Made by a program: the position numbers and the translations under genes. Shown here in pieces: positions 32,290-45,200 of a stretch of 64,000 bases of DNA. Source of the DNA: Lotus japonicus (lineage: Eukaryota > Streptophyta > Magnoliopsida > Fabales > Fabaceae); assembly GCF_012489685.1 (NCBI RefSeq), contig NC_080045.1, forward strand, positions 51,419,096 to 51,483,095, read 5' to 3'. The stretch's first letter is position 1; each line of letters opens with the position of its first letter. The notes beneath the pieces were generated by a model. It made no database searches, was not told where the DNA came from, and saw only the letters and a list, made by a program, of their open reading frames with translations.

Positions 32290-34134
32290 TAAAAGCCTAT
32301 CATTAGTCAACTCATTTTAGTCTCACATTGCCAATACTCGTATCTAGAGGTGCATGTGTCCATTTTGCATGAGGTCGGTGACATTTGCAAGATGTTATTG
32401 CCACCTACAATAATGAAAAAAGTCAAAACACTAAATTTTGCATGAGGTCGTTGATGTTTCACTCCCTATTTTATAGCTTGTTTTGGCCCATTTTATGCTA
32501 ACTAGGTTGTGGCTTCTCCTTCTATCAATGGAGCTAGAACCTTTGTGGCTTCATTTGAGGATTATCAAGCTTTCTTCCAAAGCCTATAGAGTAGATCCGC
32601 CACTGCTTGTGGCGCCATTCCTCCACCATTCATACTCTTTTTTCACAAGTCCACCTTCTCATGGCCAAACTTGTAGATCCAAGGGGCTAAATCCACTTTT
32701 GCTTGAAGATTCATGAAGACTGGAGCCTTGATGACACCAACCTTAGTCTTACAACATTTTTCCTATTAAATTACTTACTATAAATAAATCACGAGTAACA
32801 TGCAACATCACGAATGACTAGGTACAATGTACGTAATTAGTTGCGTAACAACAATCTGTACGGACAACTCATGCTGCATCTTTGAAGAGTTTAAAATAAT
32901 AACTTGAAATAGAAGAAACCCCTTCATTTGGAATAATAACAATTAAGCACTTTTGAATTATGCCTCTGCACTGAGATGAAAAGACGACATGGTGGCAACA
33001 CCATTTCCCCTGTGGTCCTAACTCTTTTGGCTACATATTTTAATACTACTCCCACTTAATACAGTCCATCAACAATTTATGGCATTAATTGTTATTCATT
33101 CAACGAAGACACTGAAAAAGGTTCTGCTTGATTGAAAAAAAAGGCTCAATCATTGCAATATATTAAATACATAAGCAGCGAAAATAATTGATTCGGAAAG
33201 AAGTGTGTGAAGTACTATTTGTTACACTGATTTCTCCAAGCTGCGAAGTTATTCCAAGTGCTCTTTTTGATTCTCATCCTAATTATGATACTCCATTACT
33301 TATTGGCCAAGCTTTCTCTATTAAGTATATTTTAAGAGTGCATCTCGAATTCTAAGTTTATAAATGTAAATACAAAAAATAATAATTAAATTACAACAAA
33401 ATATATACATGTGAAAGTATATGAAATTATTAAAATGCCACTTTACTAAATTTTCAATTAAACGTAGTAATTCTACGTGAAGCCGTGAAGCGCACCTATG
33501 ACCTACCACTTCAAAGAGGAGCCAACTACAAATTATACACAGAAGACCCTCACCCACTCTTAACCTCTCCCACTTGTCTTAAAAAAATCACAATAACACT
33601 GCAAAGAATGGGCCATAAATCTAGAGAAGACTGCCAAAAAAAATTAAAAAAGAGTAAAATGAAATAAGAAGTGTCCAACATAAAGAACATTTCTGCATTC
33701 ATAAAAGATCAAGGAGTCATCTGAAAATACACAGGATCTCTGCAGAACTACAATAGCCTACTAAACATCACTACAACACTTCAAAGTCTGAATTGATGCC
33801 CTGTTCTAACAAGCATTTGAATTATTGCTGTCTGAAATTTCTCATACCTGACAAGATTTAAGGGTAAAGATATCAACAACAGATATCAGAGAAACACTTG
33901 AGAAAAATTCCAGGGAACAGCAGATACCCTGGTTACAGCATATCCATTAATCAGAAGAATGACACCATGTTTCTGAATTGCAACATCCTGTACGAGAAAT
34001 AACAGAGACAGCACAAAATCTGTGGCCGCTTTTAAAATAAGCCACCTGCTTGCGTATTTGTATTGCACTATATATTTATATGTTTCTTTGTTTTAGCCTA
34101 GCATGAACTTGGGTGCGTGAGACGCAAAATAAGA
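32290..34134. other. Intergenic DNA and TH2 3' UTR
   Basis: Contains the right 85-bp repeat (32332-32416) and short open frames without recognisable content. The last few hundred bases (about 33690-34134) are probably the 3' UTR of the TH2 gene on the minus strand. Confidence 0.4.
32332..32416 (+). repeat. 85-bp direct repeat, right copy
   Basis: Second copy of 31606-31690, 726 bp away. Confidence 0.85.
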
Positions 34135-37100
34135 CTAGCAACCCAAAATAAAAGCATGCACTTCAGCCCAACTAGAGACTGTGTAAAGAATGCCAGATTT
34201 ACCCTTCCAATTAGAAGAGCTTCCTTCAATGTAATCTTTCTGTTTCTTAACCAAGCCAGAAAACAATGGGACAAATGAAACACCGAATTGCGTCCCAACA
34301 GTCCTAAGGCTTGAACTTGAACCAATCACAATTCCTACATCTGCTTCGAGTAGACAAAGTAGATCACCCAATGAGTCTCCAATGTAAACAGTTAATTTCT
34401 TCTTGTCATTGTTGCAATTTTTCAATATACTACGAAATTGTTGGACCTTGTCAATGGGAGACTCCACCTTCTTAACAATGTCACCCGTCGAAACAGATCC
34501 CTCATACGTGAAGTCATTAGCATGAATATTCAACTCATTTAAATCAGCTGCTTGAAAATTAAGAAAATAAAAATGATTAGACAATAGGAAACAGAAATAT
34601 AATCAATTGCCAATTTCAACCAACTTGGTGAATTCTCAGCAGAAAGTCTAGACATCAACAGGAAAATAAAAGCACTAAAGATAAACCACCAGGAAGTAAC
34701 CAAGGAAGACATCAACAGTTATGAATGTACATAAAATAAAGAAGGTCTGATCAAGGCAAACTACACGGGAAATTTCAACACAAAAAAATCATGGATAGGC
34801 TCCAAGCAAATAACAGAAAGAGATCAAGAAAAACAGGAATTAAGAACTCATGGTGATTCAGTTCATTCAGACAAACCATTCTGCCACAAAAGTCCAGCTT
34901 TGCCATGTTAAACATACATAAACATAAAAATTGACAAATAATAACACGTCTCTGGTTTATATAACAAAGCTGAATCTGTATTGTCAGTTAAATTTATGAA
35001 ATAAAAAAATACATATATAAAACTAAGGTGTAAAGAAAGCATCAAAACTAAAGTGGCTCAAAATTCTAGCAAAGCTTTCTGATTTCGATGCATTGCAACA
35101 ATAAAAATTCCCTTAAACAACCATGGATAGCATAGATGAGAGGCCTTCCAAATTCTATCCACTAGCAAATGTAAGGAGAAAAAATAACTATGAAACACAG
35201 GCACATTCTCCAATAAAATACATCAGAAAATTGTATAGACCTCTTAATACCTTACTCCTGAAAGAACTTTAAAAACATTATAAGGAAATGCTCGGAGGTG
35301 CAAGGAGACACGTTTACCAGCAATTCAAACAAGTTTATGAGACACAGCATGACTGAATAATGTTATCTTCACACCTCTCTTTGAGGTGGAGAGAGGTGGA
35401 AGGAGGAGAGAGATAGAAAGAAAAGAAAAAGTAAGAAAGAGAAAGTATGAAATATGATAGATGATAAGAGGAGAGAGAGATAGAAATAAAAAGAGGTGGA
35501 AATAGAGTGTTTAAAAAATGAGGTGTGTATATATCATTATTGCAGCATGACTACAATGACTCCTAGAGCACAAAATGAACACAATAACTGACTCATAGTA
35601 GTGTCCTAAGGAAAAAGGACTTAAATTTCCATGAGCTCAAGTTCTTGAAAATAAACATTTAGAATACAAGTATCAGCAAAGAGAAATGAAATTACAGCTC
35701 AAGATAAAGAATATGTACCTGAAGAGAAAGCAGATTTAATGAGGTCACTGCACCAGCAGTATGAAAGAACATGCACATTGGCATTCAAATTTTCATTCTT
35801 AACAATCCTCTGAAAGAAGTTAGTGCAACCATCTTGAAGGTTCAAACGCTCTCCAGCACGCTTTATATCTTCTAGATTTATACCCTTGAGAACCCCTGAC
35901 TCAATAACCCTATTATTTGCTGTATTCTCAAATTTTGAGAGTTGCTCCAGTGCTATAGACAGTTCTTTATAATCAAAATGGTCCACTGCAAATCACATAA
36001 GGTCAAAGCCAATTAACAAAGTCTGAGCAAAACACAGATTCCTCCTAAAGCATTTAATTGTAGATAGAATTTAGAAAATCAGCATACATCTTTTGGCAGG
36101 CATAATGTTTTCTATGCATTGCTCGTACTCCTCTGTATACTGTTTGGATAGAGAACTCCATGTATTCCTGAGATCAGAAGATGTCATTCGAACAATTTGA
36201 TCTTCAGGCTGATTCTGATCAGATTTTGGTGCTGTCACTATAGCAATTTCTGCCAAAATGGCAGATGAATCGACAACAGTGCATGTTAAATCAAAATCAG
36301 AAAAAATCATGAGATGATCTTCTGCTGGGTTATGGCCTTTAGTCAATGGTACAATAGTTGGCTGAGAAAGTTGTTGAGCAGAGAAGAAGTCTATTTCAAG
36401 CTTCATTGCTTGGTAATAAAGCTTTTCAATGACATCAAGTTCTTCGCCAGTCAAATAGACACTTATTTTGTCGAGCAAATCTTCAGTTTGCAGAGCAGAA
36501 GCCTAAATTCAAATAGAAGAATAACTGAGTAGTTGGGGACAAGAATGCCATGAGTAAATGTATATTCGACAACCATTCAAAATAGTATACAAGCAACCAC
36601 AAGGGCTATATGGTATGCCTCTATTTTCAACGTGACAAACCTGGAAACCATCAGAGGAATAGTTGTCGATCCACTTCTTGTACGGATGGGCACTTTCATT
36701 GGAGTCCAGAAGTTCCTTGAACTTCTTACCCAAAAAGGCATAAAGCCTCATGCAAGGTGTCACAGCACCTAAAGTATAAGCAGCAATTTTTGTTTTCTCA
36801 AATGGGGTGGCCAATTTACCAGGACCTTTTAGTCCTTCAATCTTTCCAGAGGCTGTAGCCAACAGGAAGTCTGTGTACTTAACTGTTGCGGAATTAATGC
36901 TATGCTCTTTGGCAAGGTCCAACCCCCATTCCTGCACACCATTAGCATAAAAACCACAATACTATCGGCTATAAGGTTGAAAAAGGAAAAGGAAAGAACT
37001 ACAAGCATGTAAAGTATAATTTGGCTTTTGAAATTTTCCTGAAGTTTGCATTACATGAGACATACATTCATATATTTCAAGTTTAAAGATGGGCTTAATC

Positions 37101-38652
37101 TCAAACAGAATCATCATGATCAACAACAACAATAATAATACACCAAGGTGGAATTTGGGCAAAACACATTTTTTCCTCCCTAGAAGTAATTTATAACCAC
37201 TCATTCCCTTGTTCTACAGGAATCCAATGGATTTCCCTTATGGTCATGCTTCAACCACATGAACTTCATTATTAGCATGCGAGTTGTGTATGTTTTTCAA
37301 ACATTGAAAAGGGGTCCAATCTGTATTTAGTGGACAATGCCTACTTTACTATTAGCGAACGACGAAAAGAGCAGCAACAACCAATCTTTTTCCTACTAGC
37401 TGACATCGGTTACATGGATCAGATAATGTCATAATCCTGAAAATGATCCATGTTAAGTATATTCAAGAAAATATTACGTTATCTGTCGACTACCTAACTC
37501 AACCCGACTCTTTTCTCCAGGCTCGGAACTGGCTATGCAATGCATTGCACAGAGTTAGAGATTCAAGGGTCCTTTACTATAAGCAAACAACAGCTGAAAT
37601 AGTTTTGGGAGCTATGCCATATACACAAGATGAAAATCATAGCAATGGGATCCATGGAGAAAAATACTTCATAATTCAAGACATGATTCAGAAACCTAAG
37701 TAGTTGAATTATAAATTCATAATGAATAAGATGCAAAATTCAGTTTCAATTCAATCCCATGTGGGAAAAATGACTTGCCTGTACCAATGACTGATGCATC
37801 TTCATCTCCTCTGAAACTGCCTTTCTCAACTCAGAGAATTCAAGCTTTGCATCATCATCATCAGTACACTCTTCAGCCAACTCATACCTATTAAATCATC
37901 AAAATTCAAAGATGAAACTTAAACTACCAAACAATCTAACATAACCTTTTAATAATTAAAAAATCAACAACAACAACAAGCCAGAAACAATTTCACCAAA
38001 TAATCTAACTCTCCAGTAAAAAATTCAAACATATGAATTTAGTTTCACTCAGTTCCAAGAACCATAAACCACACAATGTTGAGCCAAGAGAACATTTCAT
38101 TCTCCACCATCTAATATAAGACAATAAACATTCTAAAAATGTCCATATAGTTCTATCAAACTTTGTAATCTAAATCAAGCTACAGAGTTCAAGAATCAAA
38201 ATCTAACTTCATTTGTTGACTATTTCATCTTTTATCAATCATTACTATACTCATTTTCATGATGCAAACTTTCTCAGCAACCAAACAGGGGAAAACAACA
38301 ATTTCAAGAGTACAAAGAAAGAATGAAGGTGGTAAAGAACTGACGCTCGAGCAAAAGCGCGGAGGAAATGAACATCCTGAGCGATGTAGTGGCGGAAGGA
38401 GTCAATCTTCAAGTTACCGGAGGCCAAGGAGATGGCGAAGGGAGTGTACATGGCGAAGATGGACTCGCGAGCGAACTTGATCCAGAAACGGCGAGCGAGA
38501 CCTGCTTCGGTGTGGATTGCCGCCGCCGCCGCCATTGGGAATCGGAGATTGGCGGTTACTGGCGAGTGAGGAGGAGGGAGGAATGAGATTGAAGAGTTGA
38601 CGGTTACGAGGGTTTTGAAGATTGGAGTTCGGAGGAAACACCGCATGCGCAT
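34135..38652 (-). CDS. TH2: Bifunctional TH2 protein: thiamin salvage (TenA) plus HAD phosphatase
   Basis: Plant TH2 joins a TenA-like aminohydrolase domain to a HAD-family thiamin monophosphate phosphatase. Exons: 38652-38345, 37887-37779, 36931-36641, 36502-36088, 35985-35719, 34550-34135; the joined frame is 601 aa (Arabidopsis about 617). The N-terminus from the ATG at 38652 (MRMRCFLRTP, rich in Arg/Ser, few acids) looks like a mitochondrial presequence; later ATGs at 38646 and MAAAAA could make a cytosolic form. TenA region about 55-280 (FRHYIAQDVHFL, TPCMRLYAFLG, YKKWIDNYSS). HAD motif I is FSDFDLTCTVVD; later YIGDSLGDLLCL supplies the conserved aspartates. The second intron starts with GC (37778-37777) and ends AG; the others are GT-AG. 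Confidence 0.93.
35355..35542 (-). mobile_element. Mutator-type MITE, copy 2
   Basis: 188 bp, reverse orientation to copy 1 at 25405-25590, lying in the last intron of TH2. Ends AATAATGTTATC...CACACCTC / GAGGTGTG...CATTATT. Perfect 10-bp target duplication CAGCATGACT at 35345-35354 and 35543-35552. The middle is purine-rich on this strand. Confidence 0.85.
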
Positions 38653-38711
38653 CAAGAATGAACTAACGCAGACGGCGATGACCCCTCGGTGTCTCGTCTC
38701 GTCTCGTGTTT

Positions 38712-38715
<4 letters not shown>

Positions 38716-38746
<31 letters not shown>
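38716..38746 (+). repeat. (GA)n microsatellite in the TH2 upstream region
   Basis: About 14 GA units. On the TH2 sense strand this is a CT run shortly before the start codon. Confidence 0.9.
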
Positions 38747-38750
<4 letters not shown>

Positions 38751-38759
38751 CATGAAAGA

Positions 38760-39413
38760 GACGAGTTCGAAGTGATGGCTGGCTTTGGTGGGTATGGGCT
38801 GGGCTTAGAGATAATCTCAGTTTGGGCTGAGCTTTCCTCAAGATAGGAAAAAAATGAAGAAAAGAAAAAAATAGATAATGTAATTCCGGTGATATAAGGT
38901 TAAGTGTGTTTGACTTGGAGAGATATTAAGTTGGGTTAAGTTTTCATGTGAGTGAGGATAATACATACTTGAAAGACTCGTGTCGTTATTGTGAGGTCAG
39001 TTGTTTAATCGGGTTGCTGGAGAGAGCAACTCTCGAAAAGCATATTTTGATAGTGTGGAGTAGATTCCGAGCTCATTTGAAAAACTTTTTAGAGTTGTTG
39101 AGTTTGAGTGAAAAATTAGTAGAATTGGTTAAATGCTACACATAACATGACATTATGAGAAATTGTAAATAATGATAAATAATAAAATAAAATAGAAACT
39201 CTAGTTATACTGAGTTGCTTGGATGATGATGCTTTTACTTACATGACTCGTTTTTGTCCAATCATCCCATATGTTGGCCCAATCAGCTGAAAGGGGGTCT
39301 GGATGGACTTTTTGAATCAGTTTTGTTTCCTCGAAATTTTCAAATAAGATTTAGTTTGAAAGACTAAGTGTGTTGGTTTTTATCACAACTTTTGGAATTT
39401 GGATGATGATTGG
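38760..39413. other. Upstream region of TH2
   Basis: Promoter-side DNA of the minus-strand TH2 gene, bounded on the right by the Pack-MULE-like element. No other gene seen. Confidence 0.4.
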
Positions 39414-39423
39414 AAAACTGTTA

Positions 39424-41030
39424 GGCTTAATCCTCATATTAGTCCCTGTTTTTGTGTCGCCGTCTGAACCAGGTCTTTGACCGAAAAAATTTGTGGAATA
39501 AATCCCTATCTTTGAAAAACGTATGGAGTCCGTCCTCGCCGGAGCTCCGGCGAGTGATGATATGACATGCTGACTGTGTAAATAAAGCTGATGTGGCACT
39601 AAAAAAATTTAAAAATAAAAATTAAGGTTTAATTAACTATTTCTAATCCTAACCCTAAACTAATTAACCTAATCTAATTAACTGCAAATCAAAACAAACC
39701 CAAAATCAAAATCAACCCCAAAATTCCCAAATCAGAACCAACCATGGAGATCTTTTTTCTGAAAAGAAACCCATTGAGCTAATCATTAATTTGGAACTAA
39801 TAATCTAGACAGTGAGAACATTGAATGCTTAACTAGGTCTGGAAGTTAAGTAATTCCGTCCGTACGAAGATAAAGGGTACCAAAAATCAGAAAAGAGGAA
39901 ACAAGATCTGAGCTCAAGCTTTGGCATTATTCCTTGTATAGTCGGTGCAAGTCTGGCAAATGCAGTTTGAAAATCTGCAAATGTCACAGCCAAAGCACAC
40001 ACAAGAAGTGCACCCTTTGCACGCTGGAGAACCGGTGCATCCCCTGTAAACTCTACGACTTGCTCTCTCTTCTTCAACATCACATGTAATACATGGAGAT
40101 CTTCCTGTGTTCAGTTTCATCTTCTTCCTCAAATTCCTTGTTCCTGTTCCAGCTTCTTCAACTGGGTCATGCCCTCACTCGCAACCCTCCCTCACCTCTT
40201 CCAAAACAAAGCTTCTGAACCCATCCCTCCATCACCTGCAAACCACCCCTGAAACCCACCCCCACCCAGAACCCATCGCAACCCACCCCACCCTCACCTG
40301 CAACCCACCACAGAAACCCACCCTCACCCAGAAATTGATCCCACAAATCCCATCCAGAACAAAGGAGAAGATGAAGAAGCAGAGGACAGATTTGGTATGG
40401 GTATGAAACAAAGCTTCCTCTTCTTCTTTTCAACCTGGCTTGCTTCCTCCTCCCATCGATCTGGCTTGCACTTACCATAAGAATATCGAAGAGGAAAGGG
40501 AGGATGTCGATGATCGGGACCAGATAGAGCGGAAGAAACAAGCCAAGCAAACCTATGCTCTACGCGACCGTCTTTGTGGAATCGACGTTGGTTGTGGGAT
40601 CAAGGGATGGGGGATCGGCATAGGTAGAAGATTGGGACGTGGTGGGAGTAGTGAGAGGAGAGGAGAACAAGATCATCAGGGGAGGAGAAGAAGATGAAGA
40701 ACATATGAACCCTAATTTCAATTGAGGCAATTGGGAATTGGGTTAATTTGGGGGAGGGAATTAGGATAAGTTTGGGGGAATTAAATTTAGTTAATTAAAT
40801 TAGGGTTAGAATTAGAAATATGTTTAATTATGTTAATTATATTATGTGTAATTTTTTTAGTGTTATATCAGCTTATTTACACAGTCAGCATGTCATATCA
40901 CCATTCGAGCTTCGGCGAGGACTGACTCCATACGTTTTTCAAAGATAGGAATTTATTCCACAAATTTTTCGGGTCAGAGACCTGGTTCAGACGACAACAC
41001 AAAGACAGAGACTAATATAAGGATTAAGCC
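39424..41030. mobile_element. Pack-MULE-like element
   Basis: 1607 bp with inverted ends of about 200 bp, GGCTTAATCCTCATATTAGT / its near-reverse-complement, and a 10-bp target duplication with one mismatch (AAAACTGTTA 39414-39423, AAAGCTGTTA 41031-41040). The arms are diverged. The centre (about 39830-40700) is richer in GC than the surroundings and holds overlapping open frames on both strands, unlike a simple foldback element. This is the structure of a MULE that has captured host sequence. No transposase is visible. Confidence 0.75.
39914..40132 (-). CDS. Cysteine-rich ORF inside the Pack-MULE-like element
   Basis: 72 aa with about 12 cysteines arranged in repeated C-x2-C / C-x-C patterns (for example CKGCTSCVCFGC and CRFSNCICQTC). 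This looks like a metal-binding or disulphide-rich fragment. An overlapping frame (40083-39829, 84 aa) has a plausible hydrophobic stretch, so which frame is real is open. Upstream CACAG before GAAGATCTCC could be a splice acceptor, as if an exon had been captured. The family is not recognised. Confidence 0.35.
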   Translation of the reverse strand: MRKKMKLNTGRSPCITCDVEEERASRRVYRGCTGSPACKGCTSCVCFGCDICRFSNCICQTCTDYTRNNAKA

Positions 41031-41040
41031 AAAGCTGTTA

Positions 41041-42200
41041 AAAGTATTAAGGTATGTAAAGGGTTTTATTAATCATGTTCATGGTTTATTTCTGCAAAAC
41101 GCAAGTCTCAATAAAACATTAAAACCTATGGCATCGTTTACCAAAAAAAATAAAAAAACCTATGGCATCGAGTATATTCCTTAATAGAGGAGAGCATATT
41201 CCTAGAGGTTGCAATGTGGTGGTAAACAAGATTGCAAACTTTGCCTCAACATCGGATTCATATGATTTGGGAGGATCCTCCTCCTTTATATTCCTTAATA
41301 GAGGTGTTAGTACTCAAAGGTTATCATTACAGTTAGTATAACAAACTCATAGTTGTCAGTTGTCACTATCAAAAAAACAAAACTAAATGCTTTATTTTTG
41401 TGCAAAGGAAATAAAATGACAACGAAACAAAACCCCAAGCAATCAATGAACTTGTAGAAGTATCCCAAACACAAAATAGCACTTTGTAAAATATTAGGCA
41501 ATTTAACAAGGCCTAACTCCAAGATGCGCCGAGCTCGTGTGAGGTGGATGGAAATCTTCATTCTCTATTTGGAGGAGTGTTGTCAACACACTTTTTTAAG
41601 ACATGGTTCAACACACTCATTATGATTGATTTTTTTTATTAAAAGTCTACACATTTCTCTCGCTTCTTAAAAAATGTGTAAATTTTTCAAACAATGAATC
41701 AATAACAATAAATTTGTGTTAGAGTTTGTCTTTAAAATAGCCAACTCCAAAGCAATGAAAATGCATGACAGATTAAGTCCCGGTAAATCATGAATTTCTA
41801 TTGCCAAATAAATCATCGACTCCTCAATCCTCCATTCACTATTATACTGGGATGAAAGTCCTGTTCTTCTAGATACAACAATCTTATTCTAAGCAACAAC
41901 AAAAAAAAAATGTGCTGAGAAGTAACGAAATCAAATAAAAAGGACACTGAAAATTATGAGGGAAGAATGCTATTATAGTAATATTCATTTTACTCCCACC
42001 ACAAAAAATTGCTTGCACAATGGGATGATCTGTGTTGTGCCATCAATTTTTGAACCTACCAAGAGGTAAATTTGGTATGTTAAACTTGTTTCTGACACAA
42101 CCAAAGTCAGCATTCCATGAGAATACCTGACAGAATGTGACTTTGATATATCCAAGAGGTGGGTAAGAATACCGGCCGGTTAATTCTACAGCACAATCTG
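41041..42200. other. Intergenic DNA downstream of the myosin gene
   Basis: AT-rich with short direct repeats (CCTATGGCATCG near 41127 and 41159). The right end includes the myosin 3' UTR. No gene is seen. Confidence 0.4.
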
Positions 42201-45200
42201 TCAATCTGGGCGTGGCAACAAAAAGCTAAAGCCAGAGTTTTCACGAATCAGTGGCGGGGGGTCTATATCTGCGATATCTATCTGTTCCATTGACTTCGAT
42301 ATGTCGTCAACAGAAAACGGAATGCTGCAGAATAGATTCTTTCAAATGGTTAATGTCAAATATAATGTCATGATATAGATTTGCAAAAGAATATATTATC
42401 ACGTGGGATAAAGATATCCAGTTTACCTTGAATCATCATCCAATAAGAAAGAACTGCTAACTGCATTATTTGAATCTTCAGTCATCAATACTCTCATACT
42501 GGATATGACCTAGATGAAAACATTTAATAAGGAAAAGGTTAACATAGTTTTTTCTGCGCATCTTATATTTTAAGTTATCATAAAGGTTTCTGACACTGTT
42601 TGAGTAAAGGTCTCCCATAAAATCTTACATCAGGGGCCACACTATGCGTTCCATATTTGTCATCCCAGTACATGGTGCCAATTCGATATAGTTGCTGTAT
42701 ACTAAGTACCTGGACAAAGGGAACTAATGGTAACTACAAACTGTTCGGAAAAGTTAATCTTCAAGGACAAAGAAAGATTTCTTTCACTTACTGGACACAG
42801 GTCATGGCTTATTTCATCCAGTGTCTTCTTCGGTTTCTGGTGTATGACCTAAATAAAGGTAAGGAAAAATCAGTTTACCATATTTTCCTATTTCTGGCCA
42901 TTTAGATAAACAAAGAAAAACTGCAAGATGGTATGTAGCCAAGGCTGCAAGATACCAGAAATCCAATAGCTTGTCTAATATGTCTGAGCTCATCCCAGGC
43001 TGAACCTGCATACTGCATTTTTTTTGTGCATTTTGGAGATGGGTGTTAGTACATGTACCTATACTATAAGAACTACAGAAAATAACAGCAGTGTAAAGTT
43101 ACCTCATCAGTTGCCTTATAACACCAATGCTCCAATTCAGCCAAACCAGCTTTGACATACTCTCCATTACTAAATGAGCAGCATTCCCTTCGTAAAAGAA
43201 GACTGATAAAAAAATAAATTATATTTTAGGTGATGAAAATAAATATTATGATTTACAATAGAAAAGTCCGCACAACGGGACTATAGAAGTGCAGAACAAA
43301 CTAACCTATTGAATAATTGTACATTGATAAAAGAAAAAATTTGTGTGAACACCTTACGAACCAAAAATGGGGGAACCTGCCAAAGTTAAGCAAAAGTGGG
43401 AGAAATCAGAAATAACAACGCTGCGAACTGAAAACATAATGACTTGCCAAAGACAGACAAACCAATTAATATAATAAGAATATAGTATATAGAAATAAAT
43501 GCAATTGTTAACATAAACCCTCTTTAGTCAAGATCAAAATAAATACATGTAACTTGAGAAACTATAAGGGATGTCATGTAATATTACAGAATTTCAAGAG
43601 AAGCATACGTGATTTTATCATAATCATACATTGAATAGGAGATATAAAAATATATATGAAAATACTAAAGAGTCAGAAGAGGTGCTACTAACATTATTTG
43701 CTTTCAACGTATTTAAAAAGGTGCCTAGGCTCTTCACTATCCCCTGCCAGTGAGCAATCAAAGCGCGCTGGGCTTCAGTGTTTGGAACAGAACGCGATCC
43801 CTTAACCAAGCTTGCTCGGGATGTTCTTGGCGCCTGTATCATCACATATAAACAGTGATGTTTCAAATGAACGAATGTCAAAGGAAATGTTTAAAAAATC
43901 ATTTATTGAAACATATATGATGGATCAGTTCTTAGAAACATACTAGAGAAATGAAGATATTGCCATACCTGGATGCATAATCCAAGCAAGGGAGATATTT
44001 CTTTCTTCAAGTTATCACGAATCATTCCATATATCTTCTCCACATATGCTGTAAGCTGCTGTTTGAAAAGCAAAGCTGGGTACTTGGCTTCAACTTGTCT
44101 TAATGTATCTACTCCTCTGCTTGAACTGCCATTGACTAGGGCAAGATTCACCCCAGCTGGAGTTCCACGGAAACTCTGGAGAAAATAATGGAGTGTGCTT
44201 ATCGAAGGAATAAAAGCGTTTTTTTATGGGAATTATCTATTTGAATCAGATGCAATATTTACTTGAGTCATTCTCCCAAACAGGGTTGCTGATGAAGAGC
44301 GACGGCGTTGTGGAGCCATTCCAGCAGCACCACTTGCTTTGAGTGTGCGCTGGAGTAACAGGAGAAGTGTAGAGGCATTGGACAACCAATAAGCCAAGAC
44401 ATCATTGTTATCCTGGGTCTGAAGTCCAAATGGAAATACATCAGAGACTTGAAAGTAAAAAGAGAGCACTGCATGTGTAAGTTGTGCTTTTCAAACCTCA
44501 ATTGCATGACCAATGGTTTGGATGATACGATCAAAAACACTAGTACGTTCAACTTCAAATGATCTCCAATGTAAAAGGCATTTATATATGATACAGGCAG
44601 CAATCGGTCTGTTCCCAGAAAAGCCTAGATGTTGTGCAATACATCTGATGAGTAACTCTTGATTCTCCTGTTGCTTCTCATTTAGTGACCTTTGTGGTTT
44701 ATCCTCTATTTCAGAGGACTCTCTCTGGTTCATTGATGGACTATGCAGTTCCTGATCAATCCATTAGGCGGCCAGGAAACAAGTCAAATCCACATAGACA
44801 TACTTAAAACCAATTACGTGAATGAATTTTAAAAAAGATTTAATTACCACAGATGTCTTTGTTTCCACTGCAATATGACCACTTTCAGCACCTCTCTACC
44901 AACAGAGACAGAAACATTTTTAAACCATTGTCAAGCTTTATATTCTTGTCATGCATATGATATTCAATATGAGGAGTACCTGGATATTTGATCGGAAGGA
45001 GCGTCCTGAAAGGAGCTTATTAGGTGCCATAGACACAGGAGCCATGGACACCGGAGCCATGGACACAGCTTGTTGACGCAGAACTTGATTCTCTGATTCT
45101 ACATTATTAATCTTCTCTTCAAGCCTAATGATAGAATTATGAGATTATAGTCAACAATCCCACCCAATTGAGAGTGGCATGTCAGATACTTTTGATGATG

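Noticed and set aside
33321..33557. 78-codon minus-strand ORF and neighbouring short frames
   Set aside because: Low-complexity, no homology recognised, no gene context.
40107..40406. Proline/threonine-rich plus-strand ORF in the Pack-MULE-like element
   Set aside because: Composition comes from ACCC-rich repeat-like DNA; the frame is not convincing, and the cysteine-rich minus frame overlaps it only slightly.
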